DNA of 59,522 bases, taken from the NCBI RefSeq assembly GCF_003173335.1, contig NZ_QGMZ01000024.1, positions 1-59,522 on the forward strand, given 5' to 3'. Shown piece after piece: positions 35,322-44,387 of the stretch; positions within the stretch are counted from its first letter, which is position 1, and each line of letters begins with the position of its first letter. Origin of the DNA: Methanospirillum stamsii (lineage in GTDB: Archaea > Halobacteriota > Methanomicrobia > Methanomicrobiales > Methanospirillaceae). Under the pieces are notes generated by a model. It saw only the letters and a program-made list of their open reading frames with translations. It had not been told where the DNA came from and did not search any database. The position numbers and the translations under genes are program-made.

Positions 35322-36263
35322 TTACCACTCCGGCGTCATGGAATCAATGAGCACCACGAACATGATGCTTCCAAAGGGGATGATCAGGTAGATGATGATA
35401 TACAGCATCAGGGGAGTTGACTCACCGGATAAAATTGCCATTATCGACTGGATAAGGATCAGAAACAGGGTGCCGGCAACCAGCGCAGTCACGTAACTTT
35501 CCGCGATAAGGGCAAGGGTATCCAGAAACTGCTTTTGTGTCTGCCTGTTTTCACCGGTATATTGTTCAGCCTTGGTCCGGAAAAACTCAGAAATGTTACT
35601 TCCCGCTGCAACACTCCCAATGCAGCCCTGGAGAAAATCGCGCATCCGGGGACTTGGTGTGCTCATGGAGACATTCTTGAGGGACTCGATAAGATCATGA
35701 CCGAAAATATCCACTTCAAGAATGATGTACCTGGCTTCTACCGATGACTCACCATAGATGGTCGAGTTCCCCAGCTGTCTGAATACCTCTGCCGGAGTAA
35801 TTCCCGCGGTAGACATTGCCGCGAGGTAGTTGATTGCATACGGAAGCGTAGACTCAATATCTCTTCTTCTCCCTCCGGCGATAATCGAAGGATACATGAG
35901 ATAGATTAGGAAAGTAATGCCGTAGAGCACCACAAAAGATACAATCCCGGCAAGGATAGTCCCACCCACGAGATAATATCCCTGGAACTGATTGATGGTT
36001 GCTGCAATATCCACCGGGACATTTCCTCTGAATGATATCAGTCCGGGAACATCAAGCAGGTAAACCAGAAGCGCGATTAGGATTGAACCGATGATGCCAA
36101 CAAGGACAGAAGTTACCGTGGCGGTCGCTAGATAGGCTTCAAAAGTGATGCCCAACCGTGCTGACCTGATATTTTCGATAAGTTCATAATATTTCTCCCG
36201 TTTGGCTGACATCCGGCTCCCAAGCAGGGAGAAACAGAACCGTTCATAAGTATTCATTGCCAC
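35322..36263 (-). CDS. Type II/IV secretion platform membrane protein (GspF/TadC-like), first
   Basis: A 313-residue integral membrane protein with the T2SSF pattern: LPYAINYLAAMSTAGITPAEV, then FGHDLIESLKNVSMSTPSPR and FLQGCIGSVAAGSNISEFF, with membrane segments on both sides. The start (GTG at 36263 or ATG two codons later) overlaps the end of the ATPase gene, which indicates translational coupling. Archaeal archaellum systems have one longer ArlJ subunit; here two separate platform proteins are encoded, as in Tad/Epd-type pili. Confidence 0.83.
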   Translation of the reverse strand: MAMNTYERFCFSLLGSRMSAKREKYYELIENIRSARLGITFEAYLATATVTSVLVGIIGSILIALLVYLLDVPGLISFRGNVPVDIAATINQFQGYYLVGGTILAGIVSFVVLYGITFLIYLMYPSIIAGGRRRDIESTLPYAINYLAAMSTAGITPAEVFRQLGNSTIYGESSVEARYIILEVDIFGHDLIESLKNVSMSTPSPRMRDFLQGCIGSVAAGSNISEFFRTKAEQYTGENRQTQKQFLDTLALIAESYVTALVAGTLFLILIQSIMAILSGESTPLMLYIIIYLIIPFGSIMFVVLIDSMTPEW

Positions 36264-38076
36264 CAGACCGGATTTGTTCCATCAGCGTCTCTGAATCCCT
36301 GAAATAAGAGACTACTATCTTGCTCACATCACGGAAGTCCCGGATCTTCTTCTCACGCATCCATTCAAGGACCTCCTGCCTTTGCAGCAGATCTCGACGG
36401 ATTCGCTCCTCATCCCATCCATGCGATTCCATGATCTCTTCAAGGATGAATGACTTTCCAGAGTACGAGATCTCATCGGTAGCCTGACGCCACCTGAACA
36501 CTTCATTCGTTATCAGTTCGTTTGTCCGGGGATCAATATCCAGAACTTCAATAATCTGCTTGTTTCGCCTGATCCTCTGACCCCCGACACGCGCCTGAAC
36601 CTGTACACAGACCAGATTTAATGCAGAAAGCATGTTTCTGGGCACAGAGATAGGGGGGTTTTCAAGACGATGAACTGCTGAAGAGACCGAATCTGCGTGC
36701 ATCGTTGAATAAGTGACGTGACCGGTTGACATGGCCTGAAAAAGAGTAAGTGCTTCTCGACCACGGACTTCACCGACGATCAGATATTCGGGGCGTTGAC
36801 GAAGCGCAGCTCTTAAGAGTTCATACATGTCAATCTCCCCTTTTCCACTTACATCAAATGATTCACGGGTTACACTCGGAATCCAGTTTGCATGGGGAAG
36901 TTTGAGTTCACGGGTGTCCTCGAGGGTAACAATCTTTGCAAGAGGAGGAATAAACAGCGATATTGCATTCAGTGAAGTCGTCTTTCCTGAAGCAGTCCCC
37001 CCGGCAAAAATACAGGATTTTGCATTCTCCACAGCAAGCCAGAGGAATGCAATAGAAAGAGGGGAGAAGGTTCCCCATTCGATGAGGTCTGTCGGAGTGA
37101 TCGGTTCTTCCTTGAATTTACGAATGGTAAAGGTTGAACCATGGGCAGTAACTTCAGTCCCGAGGGTCATCTGGATACGTGACCCATCCTGCATCGTCGC
37201 ATCAAGCATGGGATCTGCAACAGAGATGTGCTTTCCTGCCCGCTGGGCAAGTTTTGTCACAAAGGAATCAAGATCCACACCGTCAGTATAAGACAGACTT
37301 GATTCGATAGACTCATACCTGGAATGATACACAAAAAGAGGCCTTCCAACACCATCACAGGAGATATCTTCAATGTACCTGTCATGCATGATAGGATCTA
37401 CAAGCCCGTCACCAAGGAAGTCTTTTCGAAGGTGATAGTGAATCTTTTCGTACGTCAGGGGGTCGAGGTTAATGGCATAATCTATCAGAACCTCATTCAT
37501 CATGGATTCAAGGGTTTCTGCTGCAGTCTCGCGTGATATCTGACGGGTGTTGACATTCACCCGCTCAAAGATCCCTTTTTTTAACTCATCAAGGAGTTTT
37601 TTTTCTGCTTCGGTGTAAATTGGTTCTACAACTTCGTAGAGGTATTCATGTGTTGAGTAATTGTACGTGATACGAATATAGGCAAAAGGGGCGTTTACCG
37701 GGTATACTTCAATCTCCTCGGTTCCCGGTGGTGGTTCATAGGTGAGGTTCACCATCATCCCATGAACCTTGGGATCATAATGCTCACGTTTTTTCGCAAG
37801 CGGTGCAATCTTTCCAAGTGTACTAAAGATTGATCCTTTCTTCGCCTGTTCTTCAGGAACTTCGGACTTATCCTCCTGATTCTTTGTTCCTTTCTTTCCA
37901 AGACGGCGAAGCCCGGAGGGTTTTTCTGGAGAATCTTTCTTTTTACCGGATAGCGCGGATATTTTAAGGGATTTTTCCTTTGGAGGGGATTCAGACGGTG
38001 ACGTATCAGGTGCAGGTGCTTCTTTCTTTATTGATCCCTTCGCAGGTTTTTTTAAACTCCCCACCTTAAGTTTCAT
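36244..38076 (-). CDS. Type IV pilus/archaellum-like secretion ATPase (GspE/ArlI family)
   Basis: A 610-residue ATPase that powers assembly or retraction of pilus-like filaments. The first ~90 residues are a low-complexity, Lys/Pro/Ser-rich tail, probably disordered. The N-terminal domain has PLTYEKIHYHLRKDFLGDG and DPIMHDRYIEDISCDG. The motor core has P-loop GGTASGKTTSLNA, the Asp box TLEDTREL, Walker B RPEYLIVGEVRG and the His box TGHVTYSTMHAD. It is first in an operon with two platform subunits; no pilin gene is adjacent, so the secreted subunits must be elsewhere. The two archaellins at 4.7-5.9 kb are possible clients. Confidence 0.88.
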   Translation of the reverse strand: MKLKVGSLKKPAKGSIKKEAPAPDTSPSESPPKEKSLKISALSGKKKDSPEKPSGLRRLGKKGTKNQEDKSEVPEEQAKKGSIFSTLGKIAPLAKKREHYDPKVHGMMVNLTYEPPPGTEEIEVYPVNAPFAYIRITYNYSTHEYLYEVVEPIYTEAEKKLLDELKKGIFERVNVNTRQISRETAAETLESMMNEVLIDYAINLDPLTYEKIHYHLRKDFLGDGLVDPIMHDRYIEDISCDGVGRPLFVYHSRYESIESSLSYTDGVDLDSFVTKLAQRAGKHISVADPMLDATMQDGSRIQMTLGTEVTAHGSTFTIRKFKEEPITPTDLIEWGTFSPLSIAFLWLAVENAKSCIFAGGTASGKTTSLNAISLFIPPLAKIVTLEDTRELKLPHANWIPSVTRESFDVSGKGEIDMYELLRAALRQRPEYLIVGEVRGREALTLFQAMSTGHVTYSTMHADSVSSAVHRLENPPISVPRNMLSALNLVCVQVQARVGGQRIRRNKQIIEVLDIDPRTNELITNEVFRWRQATDEISYSGKSFILEEIMESHGWDEERIRRDLLQRQEVLEWMREKKIRDFRDVSKIVVSYFRDSETLMEQIRSGGNEYL

Positions 38077-38330
38077 AATAATTTAAAATGGTCAGGTAAT
38101 TACCGGTACTTCTCCCCACATAGTATCCGGTCACCTCCGGCCAAAAGAGACACCCCCTCTTTCTCTTACTACCATAATTACATAAACCGCAATATATAGA
38201 TAATGGCATAACATTCGAAGAGATCTGTATCAATTCCCTTTGAGTTACATCTCATGCAGCAAAATTTGAATATCTGTCCAGGAGAGACTTTCCGGAGAGA
38301 ACTGAACTCTGCAGTTGCTTTTTCGTAATC

Positions 38331-38954
38331 ATGTCTGAAGAATCTGATGATAAATCCACCGTGATTTCCCGGACCTATGTCGGAAGGAACCAGACCGGAA
38401 TTAATGGATTTGATCTGGCACTGGACGGCGGATTTCTTCCAGGGAGTACTGTTCTTCTTATCGGCACAGCTACCTCAGGTATTGATCAGTTTGCCCGTCA
38501 GTTCTGGGAGATAATGCCAGAGCATAGGAGTTTTTTCATGCTTGACGGGTATCTTCTTGACGGGATGATCCATGCACGAGGCATGACTACCACGGAGATA
38601 TTTGCCAATGCAGGAAACGGCGGAATTATCGTTGATTCACTATCCTCTCTCATTATGAGGGAAGGTATCGAACCGGTGCTCGCAGGGGTGGTATCATGCC
38701 GGGCCGGAATACAGGCATCCCGGGATAATGCTCTTTTCACCATGTATGAAGGACTTCATGCACCCTATAACGAAATCCTCCTCATTCGTCTTTGTGATGT
38801 GGTCATTCACCTGCATGAAGATCAACATGGAAACGAAATCGTCCGGAATCTGAACGTGAAAAAAATGACAGGGATACAGCCGCCATCAAGACTGCTTCCC
38901 TTTATTATTACGAGTAAGGGGATTGAGCTTTCTACTACCTCGCGGGTAGTATAA
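38331..38954 (+). CDS. Degenerate KaiC/ArlH-like RecA-superfamily protein
   Basis: A 207-residue protein with the KaiC/RadA opening TGINGFDLALDGGFLPGSTVLLIG. The P-loop reads GTATSGIDQFARQ, lacking the GK(T/S), so ATP hydrolysis is unlikely. The Walker B-like strand IIVDSLSSL is kept. ArlH, the archaellum switch protein, belongs to this fold, and this gene is divergent from an ArlI-like ATPase 254 bp away, so a regulatory or scaffold role in that machine is a reasonable guess. It ends one base before the convergent neighbour. Confidence 0.6.
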   Translation: MSEESDDKSTVISRTYVGRNQTGINGFDLALDGGFLPGSTVLLIGTATSGIDQFARQFWEIMPEHRSFFMLDGYLLDGMIHARGMTTTEIFANAGNGGIIVDSLSSLIMREGIEPVLAGVVSCRAGIQASRDNALFTMYEGLHAPYNEILLIRLCDVVIHLHEDQHGNEIVRNLNVKKMTGIQPPSRLLPFIITSKGIELSTTSRVV

Positions 38955-38955
38955 C

Positions 38956-39333
38956 TTACATCCAGTCAAGCAGTCTTCGCAGCCGGCCTGGACCTCTCTG
39001 CTCTTCCTCTGTTTTTGGAGTATGACCAAACCGGCTGTTAATATCTGCAAAGTCAACATAATCCGGATTTGATTCAGGAACCTTCTCTTCCGCCAGGATG
39101 ATACCGGATGAATTCTTCTGTCCTCTGGAGGAAACGGGATATGACTGGAGAGAATCTTCAACAGAAGAAGAATCCAGGCTCTTTGGAGTTCTCACCTGAA
39201 CACTTTCAGCCGTAAAGGGTAAATCCGGAGCATCTTCAGATTCATCCATCCTGCTTAAAAGAAAATCAATATAATCCTCCACCTGTTCCCGGAGATGGGA
39301 GGGAAGTGCAGATACCTTTTCTTCAAGAGTCAT
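38956..39333 (-). CDS. Small acidic hypothetical protein with DUF2281-like N-terminus
   Basis: About 125 residues from the ATG at 39333. An aggtga ribosome binding site lies five bases upstream and overlaps an alternative GTG, which excludes that earlier start. The N-terminal MTLEEKVSALPSHLREQVED followed by YIDFLL resembles DUF2281/antitoxin-like helices. The remainder is acidic and low in complexity, ending with RRLLDWM. It follows the aldolase gene by five bases and is probably co-translated. No toxin partner is seen. Confidence 0.5.
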   Translation of the reverse strand: MTLEEKVSALPSHLREQVEDYIDFLLSRMDESEDAPDLPFTAESVQVRTPKSLDSSSVEDSLQSYPVSSRGQKNSSGIILAEEKVPESNPDYVDFADINSRFGHTPKTEEEQRGPGRLRRLLDWM

Positions 39334-39338
39334 GAAAA

Positions 39339-39875
39339 TCACCTGAATGAAGGGATGAGCGACAGGACCCGGCAGGCATGTTCAGCCAGTGATGTAAAGA
39401 GATAAGCTTCTTCCAGGGTTTTTCCGGTTGCAAAGGTACCATGACCCCGGGCTATACAAAGCCCGGTCAGGGCCAGACAATCTGCAACATCCTCGGCAAG
39501 TTCCCTGGTTCCCGGCTCTCCTACCGCTATCGGAATCGTCGGACAGAACATCTTTCCTTCACTGTCAAGCGGAGTTATCTCATCCAGTACGAGGGATGCC
39601 GCAACAGCATAAGGCGGATGAGCATGGACAATTGCCCGGTGACGGGTCTGCTGGTATACTGCCCGGTGAACCCTCCACTCACTGGATGCATCTGAAGGAA
39701 CATCTCCAAAAAGCGGAACCCGGACAAGGTCGCCCGGGTCATCCAGGTATTGACCAGACCTCGTGATTAGGAAACTCTCCTCGCTGTCACGAAGACTCAT
39801 GTTCCCAAAGTTGCCACCAACCAGGTGTTCAGCAAAGAGGCGTTTTCCGATCCGGGTAAATTCATCAGCAGACAT
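39339..39875 (-). CDS. Class II aldolase/adducin family protein (fuculose-phosphate aldolase-like)
   Basis: A 178-residue zinc-dependent aldolase. The motifs are GGNFGNMSLR, ITRSGQYLDD, SSEWRVHRAVY with the catalytic Glu, VHAHPPYAV with two metal His, and RGHGTFATG with the third His. In methanogens, the fuculose-phosphate aldolase homologue MJ1418 has been linked to lactaldehyde formation for the lactate part of coenzyme F420. The neighbour upstream is F420:NADP reductase, which fits but does not prove that role. Confidence 0.8.
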   Translation of the reverse strand: MSADEFTRIGKRLFAEHLVGGNFGNMSLRDSEESFLITRSGQYLDDPGDLVRVPLFGDVPSDASSEWRVHRAVYQQTRHRAIVHAHPPYAVAASLVLDEITPLDSEGKMFCPTIPIAVGEPGTRELAEDVADCLALTGLCIARGHGTFATGKTLEEAYLFTSLAEHACRVLSLIPSFR

Positions 39876-39878
39876 TAT

Positions 39879-40529
39879 TCACACAAACCGAATACCCACA
39901 TCTTTCATCCGGTTATACCGTGCAACATTCAGAAGAAGCGGAGTAATGCTCTCAATGATATGTGAACAGGAGAGGGGACCTGCATCGTATGCCTTCAAAA
40001 GGGATATCCGATCCACAAGATCCATCACTATTCGTTTTGCCTCTGCATCATCACCACAGACAGGAACTGAATAGGTAAGATCACTGCTGATATCCCGCCA
40101 TCTGTTTCCGGCTATGTTGTTAAACGCAGTACATATCCGTGTCCCTTCAGGGAGTATCTTCTGAAGATATAACGCTGCAGAGCCTTCCGCTGGTGGAGTA
40201 TATACAAAACAATCACGCCGCTCCATCGGGTTTATCGGACTGACGACAATTTTCTCATCAAGGCCGGTAAGACCCTGGATGGTTGACTGAACATGTTTAA
40301 ACGGAATTGCCAGGATGACAAGATCTGAACCATCTACAACATCCTGGTTAGTACCTCCTTCAACCGAACAGTCGAGACCTTCTTCTTTTGCAGAGAAGAG
40401 ACAGGTATCACAGGTCTCCCGGGCTTTTGAAATATCACGGGAACCGACACATACATCCATGATCCGGGACAAGCGCATTGCCATCCCTTCTCCTATCTCA
40501 CCAGTCCCGCCTACAATACCTACCCGCAC
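39879..40529 (-). CDS. npdG: F420-dependent NADP reductase
   Basis: A 216-residue enzyme that passes hydride between reduced F420 and NADP+. The N-terminal dinucleotide loop GGTGEIGEGMA, the NADP-phosphate contact GSRD, and the AIPFKHV and AFNNIAGNRW motifs match Fno/NpdG proteins. It starts at GTG. It lies between thioredoxin (2 bp upstream) and the aldolase (3 bp downstream), so the genes form one transcription unit. Thioredoxin could draw its electrons from NADPH made here. Confidence 0.88.
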   Translation of the reverse strand: MRVGIVGGTGEIGEGMAMRLSRIMDVCVGSRDISKARETCDTCLFSAKEEGLDCSVEGGTNQDVVDGSDLVILAIPFKHVQSTIQGLTGLDEKIVVSPINPMERRDCFVYTPPAEGSAALYLQKILPEGTRICTAFNNIAGNRWRDISSDLTYSVPVCGDDAEAKRIVMDLVDRISLLKAYDAGPLSCSHIIESITPLLLNVARYNRMKDVGIRFV

Positions 40530-40531
40530 GA

Positions 40532-40804
40532 TTATGCCACCAGTGGACGAAGTACAGACTCCAGGGTATCAGTTTCAGTAACACCCTGGAATTTCTGAAT
40601 TACAACACCATCCTTTTCAATAATAATTGTCGGGACAACCGAGATATTATAATTCTGGGCTTCGGCCATGTGTTCATCAACATTAATTTTGCGGATTTCT
40701 ACAAGATCGCCCATCCTCTGTTTCAATTCTTCAAGGATTGGGCCCATCCGTTTGCAGGGTCCACACCATTCAGCATAGAAGTCCATAAGAATCGGTTTTG
40801 ACAT
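40532..40804 (-). CDS. trxA: Thioredoxin-like protein
   Basis: Ninety residues from the ATG at 40804, chosen because aaggtg sits five bases before it; the longer frame only extends into the intergenic space and SecD. It has the active site FYAEWCGPCKRM and the cis-Pro segment VVPTIII, giving a complete short archaeal thioredoxin/glutaredoxin-like fold. It reduces disulfides in cytoplasmic proteins. Co-transcription with the F420:NADP reductase suggests the source of reducing power. Confidence 0.88.
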   Translation of the reverse strand: MSKPILMDFYAEWCGPCKRMGPILEELKQRMGDLVEIRKINVDEHMAEAQNYNISVVPTIIIEKDGVVIQKFQGVTETDTLESVLRPLVA

Positions 40805-40856
40805 GCTGCACCTTAGCAGAAATGCGTTAAAAAAACAGATAAAAGTATGGTATCGG

Positions 40857-42311
40857 TTATTTAGAGAGGATTGACATGATAATCCGCCCATATGCAGGAC
40901 GGGTCACGAGAACTCCCACTAATACACCGAGGATGGTAATCATTGCAAATCCACGAAGGGTGGAAAGATCCATGACTGCCAGCGGAAGCATGGCAATGAG
41001 CACGGTCCCTGCAGATGCAATAATGATACCAAGTGCCCGTTTGAGCCGTTTCATGTACAGGTTCGGAGACGGGACTTTCCCTTCATGCAAAATCTCATCC
41101 GTAATGATTACCAGCTGGTCGATTCCGGTACCAAGAACTGCAATCAGACCGGCAATGGTTGCAAGGTCGAGCTGCAGGAAAAATACCGTGGAGGCGAGCA
41201 GGATAATCACTTCAGATGCATTGATCATGACCATCGGCAGCACAATGCCGGGTTCACGATACCGGATATAAACACTGATACCTACGGCAATCAGGGCAAA
41301 TATTCCGGCAAGAACACTCCAGAACTTAAACTGATCTCCAAGTTCAGGGGACACAGACCCGGAACCTGCAATGGTCACACCAACCGGAAGTGCACCATTT
41401 CGGAGGTGGATTTCAAGGAGCTTGGCCTGTTCACGCCCTTCTTCACCATAACCGGTTGAAGCGAGGAGATTTGTTGTTGCTTTTGCCTGGAGCTCGGCTG
41501 CAAGGTCTGGTGAGAGCGGCGCAGAATAAACCACTTTACCATCCAGGATCATGTCCAGGTTATGGCCGTCCGGAGACTTTGTTGCGCCCGAGTTAATGGC
41601 TGCCTGACGGAGGTCTTCACCTGCGCTCTGCGTGATTACAAATGAGACTCCCCAGTTGTTGCTGTTTGGCGGGGTTTGTGACGGGTTTGCAACCGACTGA
41701 ATCGCATCGCCAAAGAGCACGTGTTCGGTTTCGTTGCCGGTTGTGTGAATTCGAATCTCGAACTTACCCTGCTTTCCGACGATCTCCTGCGCTTCACCCA
41801 TAGAAACGCCAGCCATCTCTATCCGGACATACCGGCTGATTCCATTGAGCGCAGTGATGACATACACCTTGGCATCACGGGTTCCAAGACTGTTAATCTT
41901 GTTCTCTAAAATCCGCTTGACATCTTCAGCGGTCGCTTTGGTAACTCCCGGATTATAAGACACGAGTTCTGTGTCTAGTTCAGAGAATACCTGCCGGAGT
42001 TCCTCTTCAGAGATACCTTTCCTGATTTCCAGGGTGTTTTCATCTACAAGGGAGACTTCAGCATCCAGTTTTGTTTTGAGATCAGTGACAAACTGCTCAA
42101 CACTCATGTCAGATTTAAACGTGACAACGGCAGACTGGAACTCAAGCTGAATCCATGAACCTCCGTCAAGGTCAAGACCAAACTGGAGGTTTGTCTCAAT
42201 GCCGGATGGTCCTGGATGGGGAAAGATAACAATGATTGAGGTAATGAGAAGAACCAGATAAATTGCCACCCGGTAATCCTTGATCATCTCAACAAAGGTG
42301 TCTTTATCCAT
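40857..42311 (-). CDS. secD: Protein-export membrane protein SecD
   Basis: A 484-residue Sec accessory protein. One N-terminal membrane helix is followed by FGLDLDGGSWIQLEF (the D1 motif), a large extracytoplasmic region and a C-terminal group of five helices with VLGTGIDQLVIITDE and AMITILGVLVGVLVTRPAYG. It works with SecF to help secreted proteins leave the translocon. It begins on the base after SecF ends. Confidence 0.93.
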   Translation of the reverse strand: MDKDTFVEMIKDYRVAIYLVLLITSIIVIFPHPGPSGIETNLQFGLDLDGGSWIQLEFQSAVVTFKSDMSVEQFVTDLKTKLDAEVSLVDENTLEIRKGISEEELRQVFSELDTELVSYNPGVTKATAEDVKRILENKINSLGTRDAKVYVITALNGISRYVRIEMAGVSMGEAQEIVGKQGKFEIRIHTTGNETEHVLFGDAIQSVANPSQTPPNSNNWGVSFVITQSAGEDLRQAAINSGATKSPDGHNLDMILDGKVVYSAPLSPDLAAELQAKATTNLLASTGYGEEGREQAKLLEIHLRNGALPVGVTIAGSGSVSPELGDQFKFWSVLAGIFALIAVGISVYIRYREPGIVLPMVMINASEVIILLASTVFFLQLDLATIAGLIAVLGTGIDQLVIITDEILHEGKVPSPNLYMKRLKRALGIIIASAGTVLIAMLPLAVMDLSTLRGFAMITILGVLVGVLVTRPAYGRIIMSILSK

Positions 42312-43190
42312 TTACGCACCCCGCTGAGCGGTAGAGAGCCTTCCCTTACCCTCGGTCATATACCACTTGATAATACCGGCGTTGGTAAGCCAGGTGTTCA
42401 TGACATCAAATAATAACCCGATAAGAAGGACCGCGCCAATCTCCGCAATGATCTGAATCCCACCAATTGAGGCCACGAGCCACATGGCTAAAATTGCGCC
42501 GAAGGTGGTTGAAGTCATGATGATACCGGTCTTAAAAGCACCCTGCATCTTTTCATCAAACCTGCCCTTACGCTTTAAAACACGCGATGTCAGCAGGATG
42601 TCACTATCGACAGAGTAACCAATAAGCATCAGAAGAGCTGCTGTTGTTCCAAGAGAAAGTTGAATTCCGAAGAGATTCATCGCAGCAGCGGTCATGACCA
42701 TGTCAGCAAATGCAGATACTACTACCGCTGCTGCAGGGACAAATGTCCTGAATACAACAAACACGACGATAGCCATACCGATAAAGGAGATGAGAATGGC
42801 AATAGTCGCCTGGTCCTGCAGAGTTTTTCCAAAAGAAGAACCAATCTGATCTATTTTTGCCCCTTTGTATCGTTCTTCTACTTTCTTCGTAAACTCAATC
42901 ACGGTACTGTCGTCCATGGGGCCGAACTTCAGATATTTCCCGTTGTTAATTCCTTCATTCACACTGACGAGAGGATATCCTGAAAAATATGCAGTAATAT
43001 CTTCCGGACTCTCATCAGTTACGATGGTAACGCTGATACCGCCCTCAAATTCTATTCCCGGACTTACCGGAAGACCGGTCTGCATCCACATCATACCAAC
43101 CGATAGCAGTGATAATAACAGAATCACCGCCGGTATGACACAGAGCTTCACCGGTGAGATGGAGCTGATATCATAGGTGAAAAAATTCAT
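42312..43190 (-). CDS. secF: Protein-export membrane protein SecF
   Basis: A 292-residue partner of SecD. The P1 region shows PGIEFEGGISVTIV, and the membrane core carries SLGTTAALLMLIGYSVDSDI followed by LLTSR, the conserved SecF helix motif. It lies immediately upstream of secD with no gap and is the first gene of the operon. In Archaea the secF-secD order is common and SecA is absent. Confidence 0.93.
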   Translation of the reverse strand: MNFFTYDISSISPVKLCVIPAVILLLSLLSVGMMWMQTGLPVSPGIEFEGGISVTIVTDESPEDITAYFSGYPLVSVNEGINNGKYLKFGPMDDSTVIEFTKKVEERYKGAKIDQIGSSFGKTLQDQATIAILISFIGMAIVVFVVFRTFVPAAAVVVSAFADMVMTAAAMNLFGIQLSLGTTAALLMLIGYSVDSDILLTSRVLKRKGRFDEKMQGAFKTGIIMTSTTFGAILAMWLVASIGGIQIIAEIGAVLLIGLLFDVMNTWLTNAGIIKWYMTEGKGRLSTAQRGA

Positions 43191-43302
43191 GCGCAGAAGG
43201 GTTAGAGTCGTATACTCATTAAACCATCATCTGAAACAGATATCAGGCCACGTGGTGGATAAAAGAAGAAACCTTATGATCCCGGATTTAAAAACGGAAA
43301 GT

Positions 43303-43611
43303 ATGACAATGCAATTACGAGAGCAGATAGTAGAACAGCGACTTCGGGCATGGATATCCGGAGATCCAAACGGAGTCAGACGGGCAGCTCTCGCATTATT
43401 TCTTCATAGAAAAGACCTCTCCATAGAAGAGATACATGAGTATCTGGTACGATCATATCCGGTTACGTATCACGGTGTGGGCGGAATGATAGGACTGGTA
43501 TCCTCACGAATCGGAATACTGCAGGGAATCAGGGATGAAAAAAAACGATGCCGGATATACCGGCTCAAAGAGAAAGATGTTCTTTGTGTAAAAAGAATCC
43601 TGGCTTCATAA
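43303..43611 (+). CDS. DUF2551-like methanogen helix-turn-helix protein
   Basis: About 102 residues from MTMQLREQIVEQRLRAW; the longer frame overlaps secF on the other strand and is rejected. The central SIEEIHEYLVRSYPVTYHGV followed by GGMIGLVSSRIGIL looks like a winged-helix fold. The family appears restricted to methanogens (DUF2551, from memory). It is divergently arranged with secFD, so it could act as a local regulator, but there is no direct evidence. Confidence 0.7.
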   Translation: MTMQLREQIVEQRLRAWISGDPNGVRRAALALFLHRKDLSIEEIHEYLVRSYPVTYHGVGGMIGLVSSRIGILQGIRDEKKRCRIYRLKEKDVLCVKRILAS

Positions 43612-43660
43612 TAACCATCTATCCAAACCATTTTTTCCCATCCGGTATCACCTGATTTAG

Positions 43661-43972
43661 ATGTCTGAACTAAAAACCGGCCTGTATGATGAGGCTGGTC
43701 TCCACTCGATCTTCATCGATGATGAAGTAGTCGAGTATATTGCAAAACGTGATACAGATTTTCGCATCTCAACCTCCTGTGGTGGTCCGGTCCTTCTCCC
43801 AATCTCATACAAACCACCAAAAGCCACCGATCTTGCGCTGAAAGCCGGAGAAAAAACCATTTACATCTCCATGTACCAGGCCAGATATATCGACCATATC
43901 CATATGGGCCTCATTCCCTATCATGCCGGAATGAGGGATGAAGCATTCTCCGAGGAATATGCCGGCCTATAA
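43661..43972 (+). CDS. DUF1894-like methanogen protein
   Basis: A 103-residue protein with ISTSCGGPVLLPISYKPPKA and KTIYISMYQARYIDHIHMGL. I associate it with the methanogen family DUF1894, whose role is unknown. Its stop overlaps the archease start as TAATG, so they are translated together. This places a small methanogen-specific protein in an RNA-ligation operon. Confidence 0.7.
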   Translation: MSELKTGLYDEAGLHSIFIDDEVVEYIAKRDTDFRISTSCGGPVLLPISYKPPKATDLALKAGEKTIYISMYQARYIDHIHMGLIPYHAGMRDEAFSEEYAGL

Positions 43973-44379
43973 TGAGTTTTGAAGAGAGAGACCATACAGC
44001 AGACATCCTGATGCACATCAGGTCGCCTTCTCTGTGCGGACTCTTTGCCGATGCCGGACAAGCCCTCATGAAAACCATGTACCGGGGCACTGCAAAACCT
44101 GTAGAGGAAGTTACAATCCAGATTACCGGAGAGACAACTGAACACCTGCTCCATGGATTTCTTTCTGAACTTCTCTTTGAGTCTGAAGTTGCAAATCTTG
44201 TCTTTTCAGAGTTTACAATAATAATAGGGGAAGGAGAAGTCAGCATTACAGCCCGGGGTGAACCATTTAATCCTGCAACTCATGGAGGGGGAACTGAAGT
44301 GAAAGGCATCTCCTGGTACGGGTTGTCAATACTTAAGGAAAATAATGAATATTCCTGTGATATACTATTCGATGTGTGA
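43972..44379 (+). CDS. Archease
   Basis: A 135-residue activator of RtcB RNA ligase. The conserved N-terminal FEERDHTADILMHI holds the acidic metal-site residues, with further acidic and His positions in the KGISWYGLSI region and at the C-terminal CDILFDV. It speeds guanylylation and turnover of RtcB. Its stop codon overlaps a GTG that could start RtcB, though the later ATG is preferred. Confidence 0.9.
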   Translation: MSFEERDHTADILMHIRSPSLCGLFADAGQALMKTMYRGTAKPVEEVTIQITGETTEHLLHGFLSELLFESEVANLVFSEFTIIIGEGEVSITARGEPFNPATHGGGTEVKGISWYGLSILKENNEYSCDILFDV

Positions 44380-44387
44380 GGGCTGGT

